Assembly (NCBI GenBank): GCA_009767595.1
Contig: VSDK01023828.1
Span: 12,483 to 76,482 of the forward strand
Length of the DNA stretch: 64,000 bases
Reading direction: 5' to 3'
Origin: Symbiodinium kawagutii
Taxonomy: Eukaryota > Sar > Dinophyceae > Suessiales > Symbiodiniaceae
Position numbers and translations under genes: made by a program
The notes under the pieces: generated by a model
Databases searched by the model: none
What the model was told of the DNA's origin: nothing
The model's input: only the letters and a program-made list of their open reading frames with translations
Shown here: in pieces, positions 17,521 to 28,482 of the stretch
Numbering within the stretch: position 1 is the first letter of the stretch
Layout: the number at the start of each line of letters is the position of its first letter

Positions 17521-18397
17521 ACGTGGTGATTGTCGTTGTGATTGACGGCGACGATGGTCACGGTGAGGATCATTTTGCTGAGGACGGTGATGATGGTCAC
17601 GGCTGTGGGTTCTGAGTGGTTGCTGGTTGTATATTTGTTGTCGGACATGTTTTTTCCTCGCGATGGATGCTTGTTAGACACTTGACCAGATCTATTTTTT
17701 TTCTAGTTGTTTGGTGTCAGAACATTTTTGAAGTTTTTGGGTGTTTTCCTTTTTTTGCGTTGATTCGTGCCAATACGTCTTAAAACCTTGGTCACTTACA
17801 AATTCAGGCAGAAAAGTAAAATATGCAGAAACAGCGTTGATCTTTCGATTTTCCAAACGGAAAACATAAATGTGTGCTAATTTCGTTGCCGCTGATACAT
17901 TTGCTGAATTCAATTTCAATTGCAGTGATTGACACGTAAACAAGGTTTTGCGTCAGACTGGCACGACTGCAAGCCACAAAAATGAAAATTCGCTTGCCGC
18001 GTCTTCCTAACTGGGCCTTTTCGAGATTTTTTTCGACGGAAAAATCTATTTGTATGAGCGCGTCGCTTTTTTTCACGGTTTGGCCGGGTGTTGGTTGTGG
18101 TGCCATTATATTTGTTTTGTTTGTTTCTATATAGTTCTGTTTGATGGTTGCGTGATGGTTCATCTTGACGTTTGTGTGTCTTACGTCTTTCTTTGGGAGT
18201 GTTTCCGTGACTGAGGCTTTGACTCAGACTCGTTGCTTTTTGCTTTTTGCATGGCGTTATTGATGGAATCGTTGATTTTTGTTTTGTGTTTTTGTATTTG
18301 AACTTCGTCTGTTGCTGCTTGCTTTTGGTTGTGGGTTTTGAAATTTTAAGATTGTCAAATACATGATTACTTCTTTCACTTTGTTTTTTCCCCAAAT
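17521..18397. other. AT-rich stretch without a supported gene
   Basis: T-rich plus strand. Apparent minus-strand Lys/Asn/Thr-rich open frames (17804-18395) follow base composition and lack motifs. Confidence 0.4.
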
Positions 18398-19965
18398 AGC
18401 TGATAAGCTTTAAGGGGTTCTTACTTCTCTATGATAGGGCCGCGAATCGGCGTTTTTTTTTGCCACTGCTCTGCCGCCTTGTCTCCCTTTATCTCCTTTT
18501 GTTTCCCCTTTGTCTCGCTTGTGGCTCTGGATTGGTCTCCCGTTTGTCTCCCTTTGTCCCCTCTTTGTCTTCCCTTTGTCTCCAATTACCCAGATAGCTG
18601 ACAAGCTTTACGGGGTTCTTACTTTTCAATGGTAGGGCCTCAAATCGGCGCTTCTTTTTGCCGCAGTCTCCCTTTATTTCCCCTTTGTCTTCCTTGTGGC
18701 TCTGGATCGGCGCTTTGTTTGCTGCTGCTCTCCGCTGCTCATGCTTGTCTCCTTTTGTCTCGCCTTTGTCTCCCTTGTGGTTCTGGATCGGCGCTCTATT
18801 TGCCCTTGCTCTGCCGTTGCTCATGCTTGTCTCCCTGTGCTTTCTTTTGTCTCTCCGAGCTATGAAAAAATATTGCGCAGGGCGGGATAAAAACACACAA
18901 CCTAAGATCTATGAATCTATGAAAAATCTTCAAACCATGCAATTCAAAACGCAGGTTTATGGTACACACCCTGGAAATCTTTGTGCGCAATGCGCCCGCT
19001 ATCTGGGGTTTATGCTGGTGTAATGATTTTTTTGTTGCTAGTTTGAATTTATTTGAGTTCCTCAGATATCTGACAAGCTATAAGGCGTTCTTACTCATGG
19101 TAGGGCCTCGAATCCGCACTTTTTTTGCCGCTGCTCTGCCGCTGCTCATGCTTGTCTCCCCTTTGTCTCCCCTTTGTCTCCCCTTTGTCTCCCCTTTGTC
19201 GGCTCTGGATCGGCGCTTTGTTTGCCGCTGCTCTGCTGCTGCTCATGCTTGTCTCTTTGTTTTGCTTTTGTCCCCTTTGTCTCCCCTTTGTCTCCCCTTT
19301 GTCTTCCCTTTGTTGTCCCTTTGTCTCCCCTTTGTCTCCTCTTTGTCGGCTCTGGATCGGCGCGTTGTTTGCCGCTGCTCTGCCGCTGCTCATGCTTGTC
19401 TCCCTTGTGTCTCGCCTTTGTCTCCCCTTTGTCTCGCCTTTGTCTCCCCTTTGTCTCGCCTTTGTCTCCCCTTTGTCGGCTGTGGATCGCCGCTTTGTTT
19501 GCCGCTGCTCTGCTGCTGCTCATGCTTTCCTCCCTTTGTTTTGCATGTGTCCCCTTTGTCTCCCGTTTGTTTCCCTTGTGGCTCTGGATCGGCGCGTTGT
19601 TTGCCGCTGCTCTCCCGCTGCTCATGCTTGCCTCCCTTGTTTCCGCTTTGTCTCGCCTCTTGTCTCCCCTTTGTCGGCTGTGGGTAGGCGCTTTGTTTGC
19701 CGCTGCTCTGCCACTGCTCATGCTTGTCTCCCTTTGTTTTGCCTTCGTCTCCCCTTTGTCTCCCCTTTGTCTCCTTTATCGGGCGCTTTGTTTGCCGCTG
19801 CTCTGCCGCTGCTCATGCTTGTCTCCCCGTTGTCTCCCTTGTGTCTCCTCTTTTTCTCTCCTTTGTCTTTCCTTTGTGTTCTTTGTGGCTTTGGATCGGG
19901 GCTTTGTTTGCCGCTGCTCTGCTGCTGCTCATGCTTGCTTCCTGTCATGTTTGACCTGCTGGCTT
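18398..19965 (+). repeat. Minisatellite array: CTCCCCTTTGT units in a higher-order repeat
   Basis: An 11-bp unit (TCTCCCCTTTG) in runs alternates with a longer motif, GGCTCTGGATCGGCGCTTTG then TTTGCCGCTGCTCTGCCGCT and GCTCATGCTTGTCTCC. The compound unit recurs roughly every 100-150 bases from 18690 to 19940. A third motif, GACAAGCTTTACGGGGTTCT with AGGGCCTCAAATCGGCG, occurs at about 18405, 18600 and 19072. Long open frames on both strands (Pro/Leu/Cys-rich plus, Gln/Arg/Gly/Lys-rich minus) arise because units avoid stops. I treat them as non-coding. Confidence 0.85.
18939..19023 (+). repeat. 85-bp direct repeat, copy 1
   Basis: Starts GCAATTCAAAACGCAGG and ends GGGTTTATGCTGGTGTAA. It recurs with about 90% identity at 20019-20103, flanking the main part of the minisatellite array. 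Confidence 0.85.
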
Positions 19966-20018
19966 TTGTCTCCCTTCATGCTTGCCGTGGCTTGTGTTCC
20001 TTTGTCTCCGCTTTGCCT

Positions 20019-20103
20019 GCAATTCAAAACACAGGTTAATGGTACACACCCTGGAATTTTTTGTGCGCAATGCGGCCGCTATCTGGGGTCTATGCTGGTG
20101 TAA
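20019..20103 (+). repeat. 85-bp direct repeat, copy 2
   Basis: Second copy of 18939-19023; the pair brackets the array, suggesting duplication of a larger unit. Confidence 0.85.
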
Positions 20104-20699
20104 TTTATTTATTGTTTGTTTTTGTTATTGTTACTCAATGCTTATGGGTCGTCGCTAATTGCTCGTTGCTTCTTGCTTATTGTTTATTGCTTACTTTCTC
20201 TTGATTCTTCATAGTATTTATTGGTGAGTATTCATTGCTTTTGCTTTATCGCTTGTTGTTTATCGTTTTAAAACTTATTGCTCATTCTTTAATGTGTTTT
20301 GCTTTTGCTCTTTGCATATTGCCTTTTTCATCTACCGTTCTAGATTCATTTCAAAACGTTTTGACATAGCTCTTGGCTCTCTTTTCATTGCATGTCATGC
20401 AATGTCCTATGGAATGCGTGAGGCACGATGTTTGCATGGGTCATCGTGTTCTCTGTTTTTGTTTAGTGTCTTGATCTACAGATGGGTCAGGTCTTCTTGA
20501 AGAACAATCTTTCTTATCACCAGCGCAAACCTTGGTTGGTATTGCAGTGGTTGTTTTGGTGACTATCCCTTCTTCTTGGCATCGTTGGCCTCTGTTTGAC
20601 CTTTAATTCAGTAGTTCAGTGCTAGTTTCAGGCTTTTTGTTACGACTGTGACACTGTGTCACCTTTTTGAAAATTATTTTGATTGCTTTTTGGATTCAG
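20104..20699. other. Stretch without a supported gene
   Basis: T-rich sequence with short ATTGCTTATTG-like words at 20140-20300. No coding region recognised; probably intergenic DNA or an intron upstream of the exons at 20700. Confidence 0.4.
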
Positions 20700-21433
20700 C
20701 AATTTGCTATCGGTATCGCGAGAACATGAGAAAGATGTAGATGTTGTGAGAGCATTAAGAGTCCGAGGGGTCGTAAAGGCCAACACGCCCAGTTTCACCC
20801 ATTCTGGCAATACGTCTCAACAGACTAGCTCAAGTAAGTGCGGAACAGCAAATTGAACTGCAGTAACTTATAGCCTTTTGGTTGTGTGGTCGGTGTTTTG
20901 TTCTTGGTCTTTTTGGAGGTGGTTTGGTTTTCCCCTCTTTTTGCGGTCTTGTTCAGATGATCGTTACTTTGGTGCAAGTTCCTTCTCTTCTTACTCAACG
21001 ACTCGGGCGCAGTGCGCAGTCAGTGCTGTTCAACGCAGACAGGCCAGATGCTATGTGTTTCACTTTATTTTTTAGCTGGTATTTACATCTGTTTCGACAA
21101 AATGGTTTTTCCTTCACACGAGTATCTCGAGTATCTCTTCACAAATGGGGCTTTGAACCCTGGAGCCGAGCTGATTTCTACCATGTTCGGATATCACTGG
21201 AGTTCCCGGTAGGTGCAGCTGACACCGACCTAGCATCGCTGGCCAATGCCCCCATTGTAACGTCATGGTCAAGGACAACGCTAGTCAGCAACTTGATATT
21301 CTTTTTGAGGTGGCAGCATACAATTTTTTTGGAACTTTGGATCAAAAATCTTTGTGTGAAGACAACCCAATCACGATCCACCAGCAGGGTCATCATGTCT
21401 TGAACCCGTGCGCAGTGTGCAAATGTCAGTGCA
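20700..21433 (+). CDS. Candidate exons of an unidentified gene
   Basis: Exon 20700-20833 follows GATTCAG and ends before GTAAGT; it encodes NLLSVSREHEKDVDVVRALR ... NTSQQTSS. Exon 21076-21208 follows TTTTTTAG and ends before GTAGGT; it encodes GIYICFDKMVFPSHEYLEYL ... LISTMFGYHWSS. The two join in phase. A third protein-like stretch, 21234-21433, joins in phase only if the 25 bases 21209-21233 (GTAGGT...CTAG) are an intron, which would be extremely short. It encodes two cysteine pairs (CPHC and CAVCKCQC, about 50 residues apart) that could form a zinc ribbon. I do not recognise the family. The minus strand is also open over 21178-21567, but splice-like signals favour plus. Confidence 0.45.
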
Positions 21434-22227
21434 GAGAACCTAAGTCCACATTTTTCCATCATTTTTGATAAAGGAATATGGTGCATATTACATGAAAATC
21501 GCAGGCACTTTTCACAACCATTGGTTTGTGGTATAAGTGCGGAAGTCTGTTCAAAGTAAGCTGACATTTTTCTGGCCGAAACAACTGGAATCGTTTGTGT
21601 AGCTGAGGGAGAAGCATTTCCACAGGCCTTTTGGCACGAAGATGAAGATCGTTGCGTGATGGTGAGATATTCTGGCTGTTCTTTTTCAATAGCGTTCCAG
21701 GCAACCGTTCAGTTGAACAAGCCATGAGGTGAGGCTTGCCCATATTCCAACTGTGGTCCAGCAGCTCTAGGTCTTCTCGTTAGCCTTTGAAAGGTGCTGG
21801 AACTCACCGGAACTCAAAGATGGCTGCTGTTGGCATGTTGTGTGTGTCCGGTTTCTAGTCTGCGATCGGTTGACAATGAGTGGATCGGTAATGTGATGAA
21901 GCCAGAGCCGACCTTACGCCACTTTGCATGTCCAGCATTCGCTTTTGCAACGACATAAACCAGAACTTTTCCTCGCAGTTTGCCCTGGATAGCGGGTTTC
22001 TCTGTACATTGTCGATGAAGCAAAAACTTCGAGGTAAGTTCATTCAAATTAATACCACACACACAGACAGACACATGCACGCACACACAATCAAAAGCAT
22101 TTAGATAGTACCATCACACTGGCGAGAATTCTTTTATTCACGTGGTTTGGAAGTCGACATTCTTGTTCTCCCTTTTCGCAAGTTGTACGGCAGATCTCCA
22201 AACTTGCTTATATTTTTGTCTCCAAAG

Positions 22228-22326
22228 TGATGATCCCTGGGTAACCCAAGACGCTGGGATCCTCCAATTTCCCAGATTTGCAATTTATCGGCTTTTTCAG
22301 TTTATGCTCCACTGGTGGAATGTCAG
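22228..22326 (+). CDS. Candidate exon, aromatic-rich, upstream of the ammonium transporter
   Basis: Follows CCAAAG and precedes GTCATT. It encodes DDPWVTQDAGILQFPRFAIY then RLFQFMLHWWNV. It could belong to the same gene as the 20.7-21.4 kb exons. It lies just outside the tandem duplication, which starts near 22491. Confidence 0.35.
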
Positions 22327-22743
22327 GTCATTTTCAGAATTTCAGGTCAGACGGAGGCAACTGAGAAGAATAGGGGCTGATTTTGGACGGGCTGACCAAA
22401 GAAACTAGGACTGTAGAACCATGCTCTTGTGAAGCCATTTTTTTCGAAACATGTAATTGGACAGTGCAGCGTGCAGTTGTAGGTTCTCTAGCATTGAAGG
22501 TTCTGTCACTTTCGAAGTACAGTGCTGCTGTTGAATTTTGGCTGAAAGCCATTTGTGCTGTCAGTGCTTCGCAGTTCTGAGTCGGAGGCACGCGTTTCTG
22601 CAAGTTTGGTTTCGAAGTGTTTGGGTCACCATCTGTTTAGGGTGCAACACCATAATAGATGACCGGAAGTCGTTGGCACTTGTTGTACGTGGTTGTATGA
22701 AATGTGGCCGTCATCTTGGAATCTCTAGAATCAGTCAACCATC

Positions 22744-25700
22744 ATGGGCATTCCGATAAAATTTGATATGGTTCATTTTCTGAGCCGAAATGTCTCCATT
22801 TTTGCTGGGCAGGTCCTTTCCGCAGACATGGCGGTGGAGTTAGTGAGCACGGCGTTTATGATGGTTGGGATCTGAGAAGTAAGCGACAAGAGCACTCGAG
22901 ATCCGTGAGGCAACGCATGTAGTGAAGTTTATACCAAACAGCTCTTGACGAAGACGTCGAACCACCAAGAGATTCTACTGATGTGCGAGCAGATTCGCAG
23001 TCACCACATCCTTTTGAAAGGCTTGAAATTGTGACCTGGGCAGGTGTGTATGGCTCTGGTTCAACTGATGACGCCTGGTCTAGCATTCTTCTACGGTGGT
23101 CTTGTAAAGGCCGGCTCAAAGATGTAAACCACAAGAAGCGAACATGTCCACATGTCAACGGATTAAGATGTTTGAGCAGCTATTTAGGTATTCTTTTTTG
23201 GGGTCAGCAAATGGTTGAAGATGCTGCATGACAAAACTCTGACTACTTGCCGTTTCCATGAACGAACGTGATCTCTTCTATTCAATTTCTGGCTGGATGT
23301 CTTTGCGCCAGGACACCAGTGTTCTGACGATGATGATGCAGAGCTTTGTGTCAATGGGGGTGGCCAGCATTGTCTGGTTCGTCGTGGGTTTCTCCTTGTG
23401 CTTTGGAGAGACCTGGTACTTCATTGGTGACCCCAGGAGCCAATGAGACGTGGAGTGCAGCCAAAAGTTTCTACAAGACAAGAGCATGTGCAAGTGTTGT
23501 AGGCAGCTGTACAGCCAACAGTGAATTCGTGAGGTTGTCGAACCTCAGAGCCTGGTTTCCAAGTCTTTCCAAATCTTTTGGCTCTTTTGAAGTTGTTGGA
23601 TACACTTCATCAGAGTTTGCCATGCAGGACCTACGCGGGCTTCCGCAACCTCAACGTCAACGAAGCACTACCGGAGCAGAGCATCCCAGGCCTTCTCTTT
23701 GCAGGTGCAGCTGACAACAAGCCACAGCATCTGCGGAACTTACTGATCAGGAAATATGGAAAAGAAGGAACTTGCTTATCAACAAGGGTTGTCTGCTCGT
23801 GTCTTTCCTGTGTTCGAAGGAAACAAACTTACCAGACTTGGTGTTTTCACCCTGAACTAGTACTGTACACGGAATTCTTGAAATGGCAAGAATCCCATGA
23901 TTTTGCAGGCTATCAAGGAATGTTTGCCGTGATCACACCCGCTTTGATGACGGGAGCCTTCGCCGATCGCTTCCGTTTCAAACCCTACTTGATCTTCATC
24001 GCTGTGTGGCTCGTTTCTTGGTTGAACTGTGTGTAGTCTTGGGATTTCCCCCAGGATCCTATCCTGCAACCTGAATTTTCTCTGTGGTGTATTCAACAGC
24101 TGAAAAGCTGCATGTTTGTTAAGCAATTGCTGCGTGGCTGCCAAATTTAGCATGTTTGCATCGATGTATTGACACGGTGAATCATTCAGTTGCTGCAGCT
24201 GAGATCTTGGTCTACGCTCCATGGTGCCACTGGATCTGGGGCGGAGGCTGGTTGGCGCAGTGGGGCGTTTGGGACTTCGCAGGAGGCATCGTTGTCCACA
24301 TCACAGCGGGCTTTTCAGCGCTCGCCAGCTTGATTGTGGTGGGCAAGCGAGAAGTCGCTGAGGAAGAACTGGAGGACAACAAGCTCTCCTGTTGGGGTGG
24401 GTTGACATAAAATCATGAGCAGAGTTTGTGAGAGGTCTTTGGATTCTTTTCACGTGATAGACATAGATGATTTGTGAGGTGTGAACATGGGGTGAGGAGG
24501 ACCTCTTTTTGGTCTTGAGCATTCTGGAGAAACTCGTTGATCGGATTCAGAAAAGAGGATGTACTTCTGCTGTTGGTGCCCGGTAGTGGCCGGTCTCTTG
24601 GTTTTGATCTTGCATGATCAGCTCACCTGGTGCGCAAGGACCATGACCGACCCCACAATGTGCCCTTTGTTGCCTTGGGCACCGCTTTGCTGTGGTTCGG
24701 CTGGTTTGGCTTCAATGCAGGCAGAGTGAGAAACGGAACAGAACAGTCGGACGGGTGGTGTCCATGGTAGTGCCAGACCTTGGGGGGTGCCAAATTGGCG
24801 GTTTTTCTCCAACAGATTGCCTGTTGGGGGTTCTATTGGGCTTTCAAGAATTAGACCCTGTCACGAGATGATTTTGGCGCGGCTCACTTTCTCCCACTTT
24901 GTCTCCCAGTATGTCTCCCACTCCTCTGTGACATCTTGTCACGACATGGATCTGACTTTGTCGACTTTGTCTCTTCCTATGTCTGCCATTTTGTCTGTCA
25001 CTTTGTCTCCCGCTATCTTCTGTGAGTCCCACTCCTTTGTGAGATCTTGTCACGGCATGGCGTGGATCTAGCTTTGCTTCCCACTTTGTCTCCCACTTCT
25101 CTGTGAGATGTTGTAATGGGAAACAAAGGGGGAGACAAAGCAACATCCGTGTCGTGACAAGCTCGCAGAAGAGTAGGAGACATAGTGGGAGACAGAGCCA
25201 CATCCATGTTCTGACAAGATCTCACAGAAAAGTTTTGTTTCCCATTTTCCCCCCACTTTGTTTCCCGTTCTTTCTCCAGCCATTGGATCACAAAGCGAGC
25301 TGACATCTGATTTTTTCAAACTTGTGCCGGTTGGGGGCGGGGCTGGTGTAGTTTAGGGCCATTCGTTGGGACCAACGGATGGATGGTTGGCTCTTTTTCT
25401 CGGTTGGGTCGTTGATCGGTTGGCTTAGTGCCCAGCAATCTTTTGTTTTCCAGTTTCGACCATGCATTCCAAGCTCAAAGCAACCCCTAAGCTTCCTTTC
25501 CTTCCCCTCCTCAGATCATAAGCTTTGCGCAGGCTCTGCTCTGGCGACCAGTGGCACTGCTGTTGGTGCTGCCATCAATTCTGAGATTGCAGCTTCAGTG
25601 TCGCTGTTTCTCTGGTTGATCATCGATTGGGTGCACCATGGGCGTCCCGGGCTGGTGGGCCTTTGCGTGGGTTCGATTGCAGGCTTGGCCACTGTGACCC

Positions 25701-28428
25701 CAGCAGCTGGTTACATTCAACCTTGGGGGGCCTTCATTTTGGGATGCGTGGCCGCCACACTTTGCTATGCCTGCTGTGAATTCCGGAAGAAGTTGGGATT
25801 TGATGACGCCTTGGATGCTCAGGCAGCAGTGTAGCAGTGAGGCGCCATTTTCTTCCTACCGAACCATCAAACCATAGCTGTGCAAGCGTTACCGCGGTAT
25901 TGGATATGGAGACCGGGCGTTTGAATCTAGGAGACTTTACAAATCCAGCATAGTTAGCAACTATATGAGCTATGATTTTTCTATAACTATACCTACACGC
26001 TGCCAAGTTGCGTTTTCGGAAGTTTACATGGCACAGGAACTGAATAAACTGCGGCCATCCTTGACAGTCTTTTGAAGAAGTGGGGATATGGTGCGGCTAT
26101 GGGCTACGGTCGCTGTTTTGACACTTTGAACCTCGACCTCTTAGAGAAAAGCCTCCTTCGTGGATTGCCTGCTCAATACAGAACATGGATTGTCATGACC
26201 TTCTTTCAATGGAAAGAATCCAAGAAGTGGTACCACTATAATGGTGCGGTATCAACAGAACCGACTGCTACATGGACCGGAATACAACAAGGAGACGCGG
26301 TATGTCCATTGATACTGAATCTCTTCTTGTATCAAGGCCTGGAAAGAATTCATCAGCTTCCTCTTGCCCCTGGTGAATCTTTCTACGTCAATTTGTACAT
26401 GGATGATAGAATAACCATTGCGTCATCTCAAGCGTTGCTGGAAAGGATCCTTGACACGTGGATCGGCTTCTCGAATGAGTGCCATCTACTGGAAAACATG
26501 AATAAGCTGCAAAGAGCGAATACCACTCCGAATTGGATTCCAGGATTTGCAAACTACCTTGAAGCACTAGGTTCCATCATAGGAACCCCCTCGCCTGAAG
26601 AATTCTTCCAGTTCCACAAGCACCAGAACAGGTTCAAGAAAGCGCTGCAATATGCCAAGCGCATTCGTATGCTTCCACGCAAGCAGGTTGACAAACTGGA
26701 TGACTTGCAAAGATGGGTGAAATCGACTGCGCAGTATGGCTAGATCATAGGTGACCCTTCGGCTGAATCTGAGAAGCAATACAACTTTGAGATTTGGAAA
26801 TCATTGGGGAAGACTCGATATTCTGTAGCAACCTTAAGGAGCATCCTTAAGGGCTGCCATCTTGCAAACTTCTGCGCTGCTTTATAGGCGTCTCTTCATT
26901 AAGCATCATCGTGATCAAGTACTGGCTTCACTTGGTATCCTCGCGCCATATGAAGGCCTAGACAGGCTTGTATTTGAACACCTCGAAGCTATAGGATTCG
27001 AATGCAGAGGCAGCACATGGCAGCACCTCCGTTTGAGCAAATCCTTCGAGTTAAGTGACTTTGGAGACAAACAGAGAAGATACAAAGCATCGCATGTCAT
27101 ACGCGCCTGTTTGCGTTGGCGCCACTGGCAGAAGCTTTTCAATTTGCAGCGCCATGAATTTCAGGAAGGGCAAATTCCTCATTTTGATGAGAAGCGTCTT
27201 GAACTGGTCAGGAAACCGGCAAAAGAACCAACAGTTTTTTCCTACTTGATCCGCTCTGTGATGAGCCCATGGACCAGGTGGAATCTTGCTGAGCGTTTGG
27301 AGAGACGATGCACCTACTGTTGTAAATGCTCAATGGAAAATCCAGACTGGAATCACATTTGGACATGAAACCTCCAAATGCCAATCCCAGATGACATCCT
27401 ATTGAGACGGTTTTTATGGCCGAGAAGTGTGGAAGACATACCTGCAGTGCAAAAGTTCATGGACACCATGAGAAACTTGCGGAATTCTGCCAAACTTAGA
27501 CCATGAAGTTGTATAGACATTGCAAACTTTGTATGGAAGACTGAGGAGTCCGACATAGTACAAGCAATCTTCTGGCTACCTTGTTGGTGTGTATTCCAAG
27601 GAATTCATTGCAAAGCATCAGAGGCTATGCCTCATTGACCATGAGGCGGTCGCTGAAACAGTTTCTGGGGAGAGGAAGCTGATTCTGCTGAGGTCCCACT
27701 GGTGTATCAAAGAGGTCTGGGAAACGACGTTGCCATTGCGAAAGCGCCAACGGAGAGAGCTTCACGCGTTTTTGCTGCGCGGGGTATTCCTGGGCATATG
27801 TCCCCTGACATGCTCAAAACCTGGCTAGAAGAACAAGGATGGACGATAGAGTATAGACCAAATGAGCCACAGAAGCCAAAAGGCCCTTGGAAGATCTATG
27901 GACATCCCAAAGCCTCCGAAGAAGATGGAAAGGATATTTATTCTTTTTTCTTTGGGCATACTGGGAAAAACAGATAGCTCTCGTTGGCACTTTGGCGCTA
28001 TGAGCCAAAGCCCAAGCAGACGGAGAAAATTTGTACCTCCAAATGGTACGACCGTTCCATCGCTTTCGAGGACAAGATTGAGCAGTTCTCGCCAGAAGTG
28101 ATCGCTGCGACGGTCATGGACACCCAGTCTCAGGATGACAAAGCTGAGGAAGATGACGTGGAAGCCAGGGAAGCTGAGAAATCAAATTCCACGACTGGAG
28201 TATCTCCGAAAAAGAAAAAGGTCAGGGCAGATGGATCAGAGAAGAAAGAAAGCAATCAAGTGAAACCTGATGTATTGAAGCGCGGAGTGGAGGGACCTGG
28301 AAAGAATACCAAGCTGATTGATTGCGGTGGTAGTGGCGAATGCGCTTGGAAGTTATGTGCTTTCCCAATAAAATAAGGCATGGAGCCTGGACCAAGCTGC
28401 TCAGCTGATTGCAATCGTCTTCAGCGTC

Positions 28429-28482
<54 letters not shown>

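Noticed and set aside
17804..18395. Lys/Asn/Thr-rich minus-strand frames
   Set aside because: Antisense of a T-rich stretch, no motifs, no splice context.
18489..20103. Long open frames on both strands in the minisatellite (Pro/Leu/Cys-rich plus, Gln/Arg/Gly-rich minus)
   Set aside because: They follow the repeat unit, overlap in several frames, and lack any non-repetitive domain.
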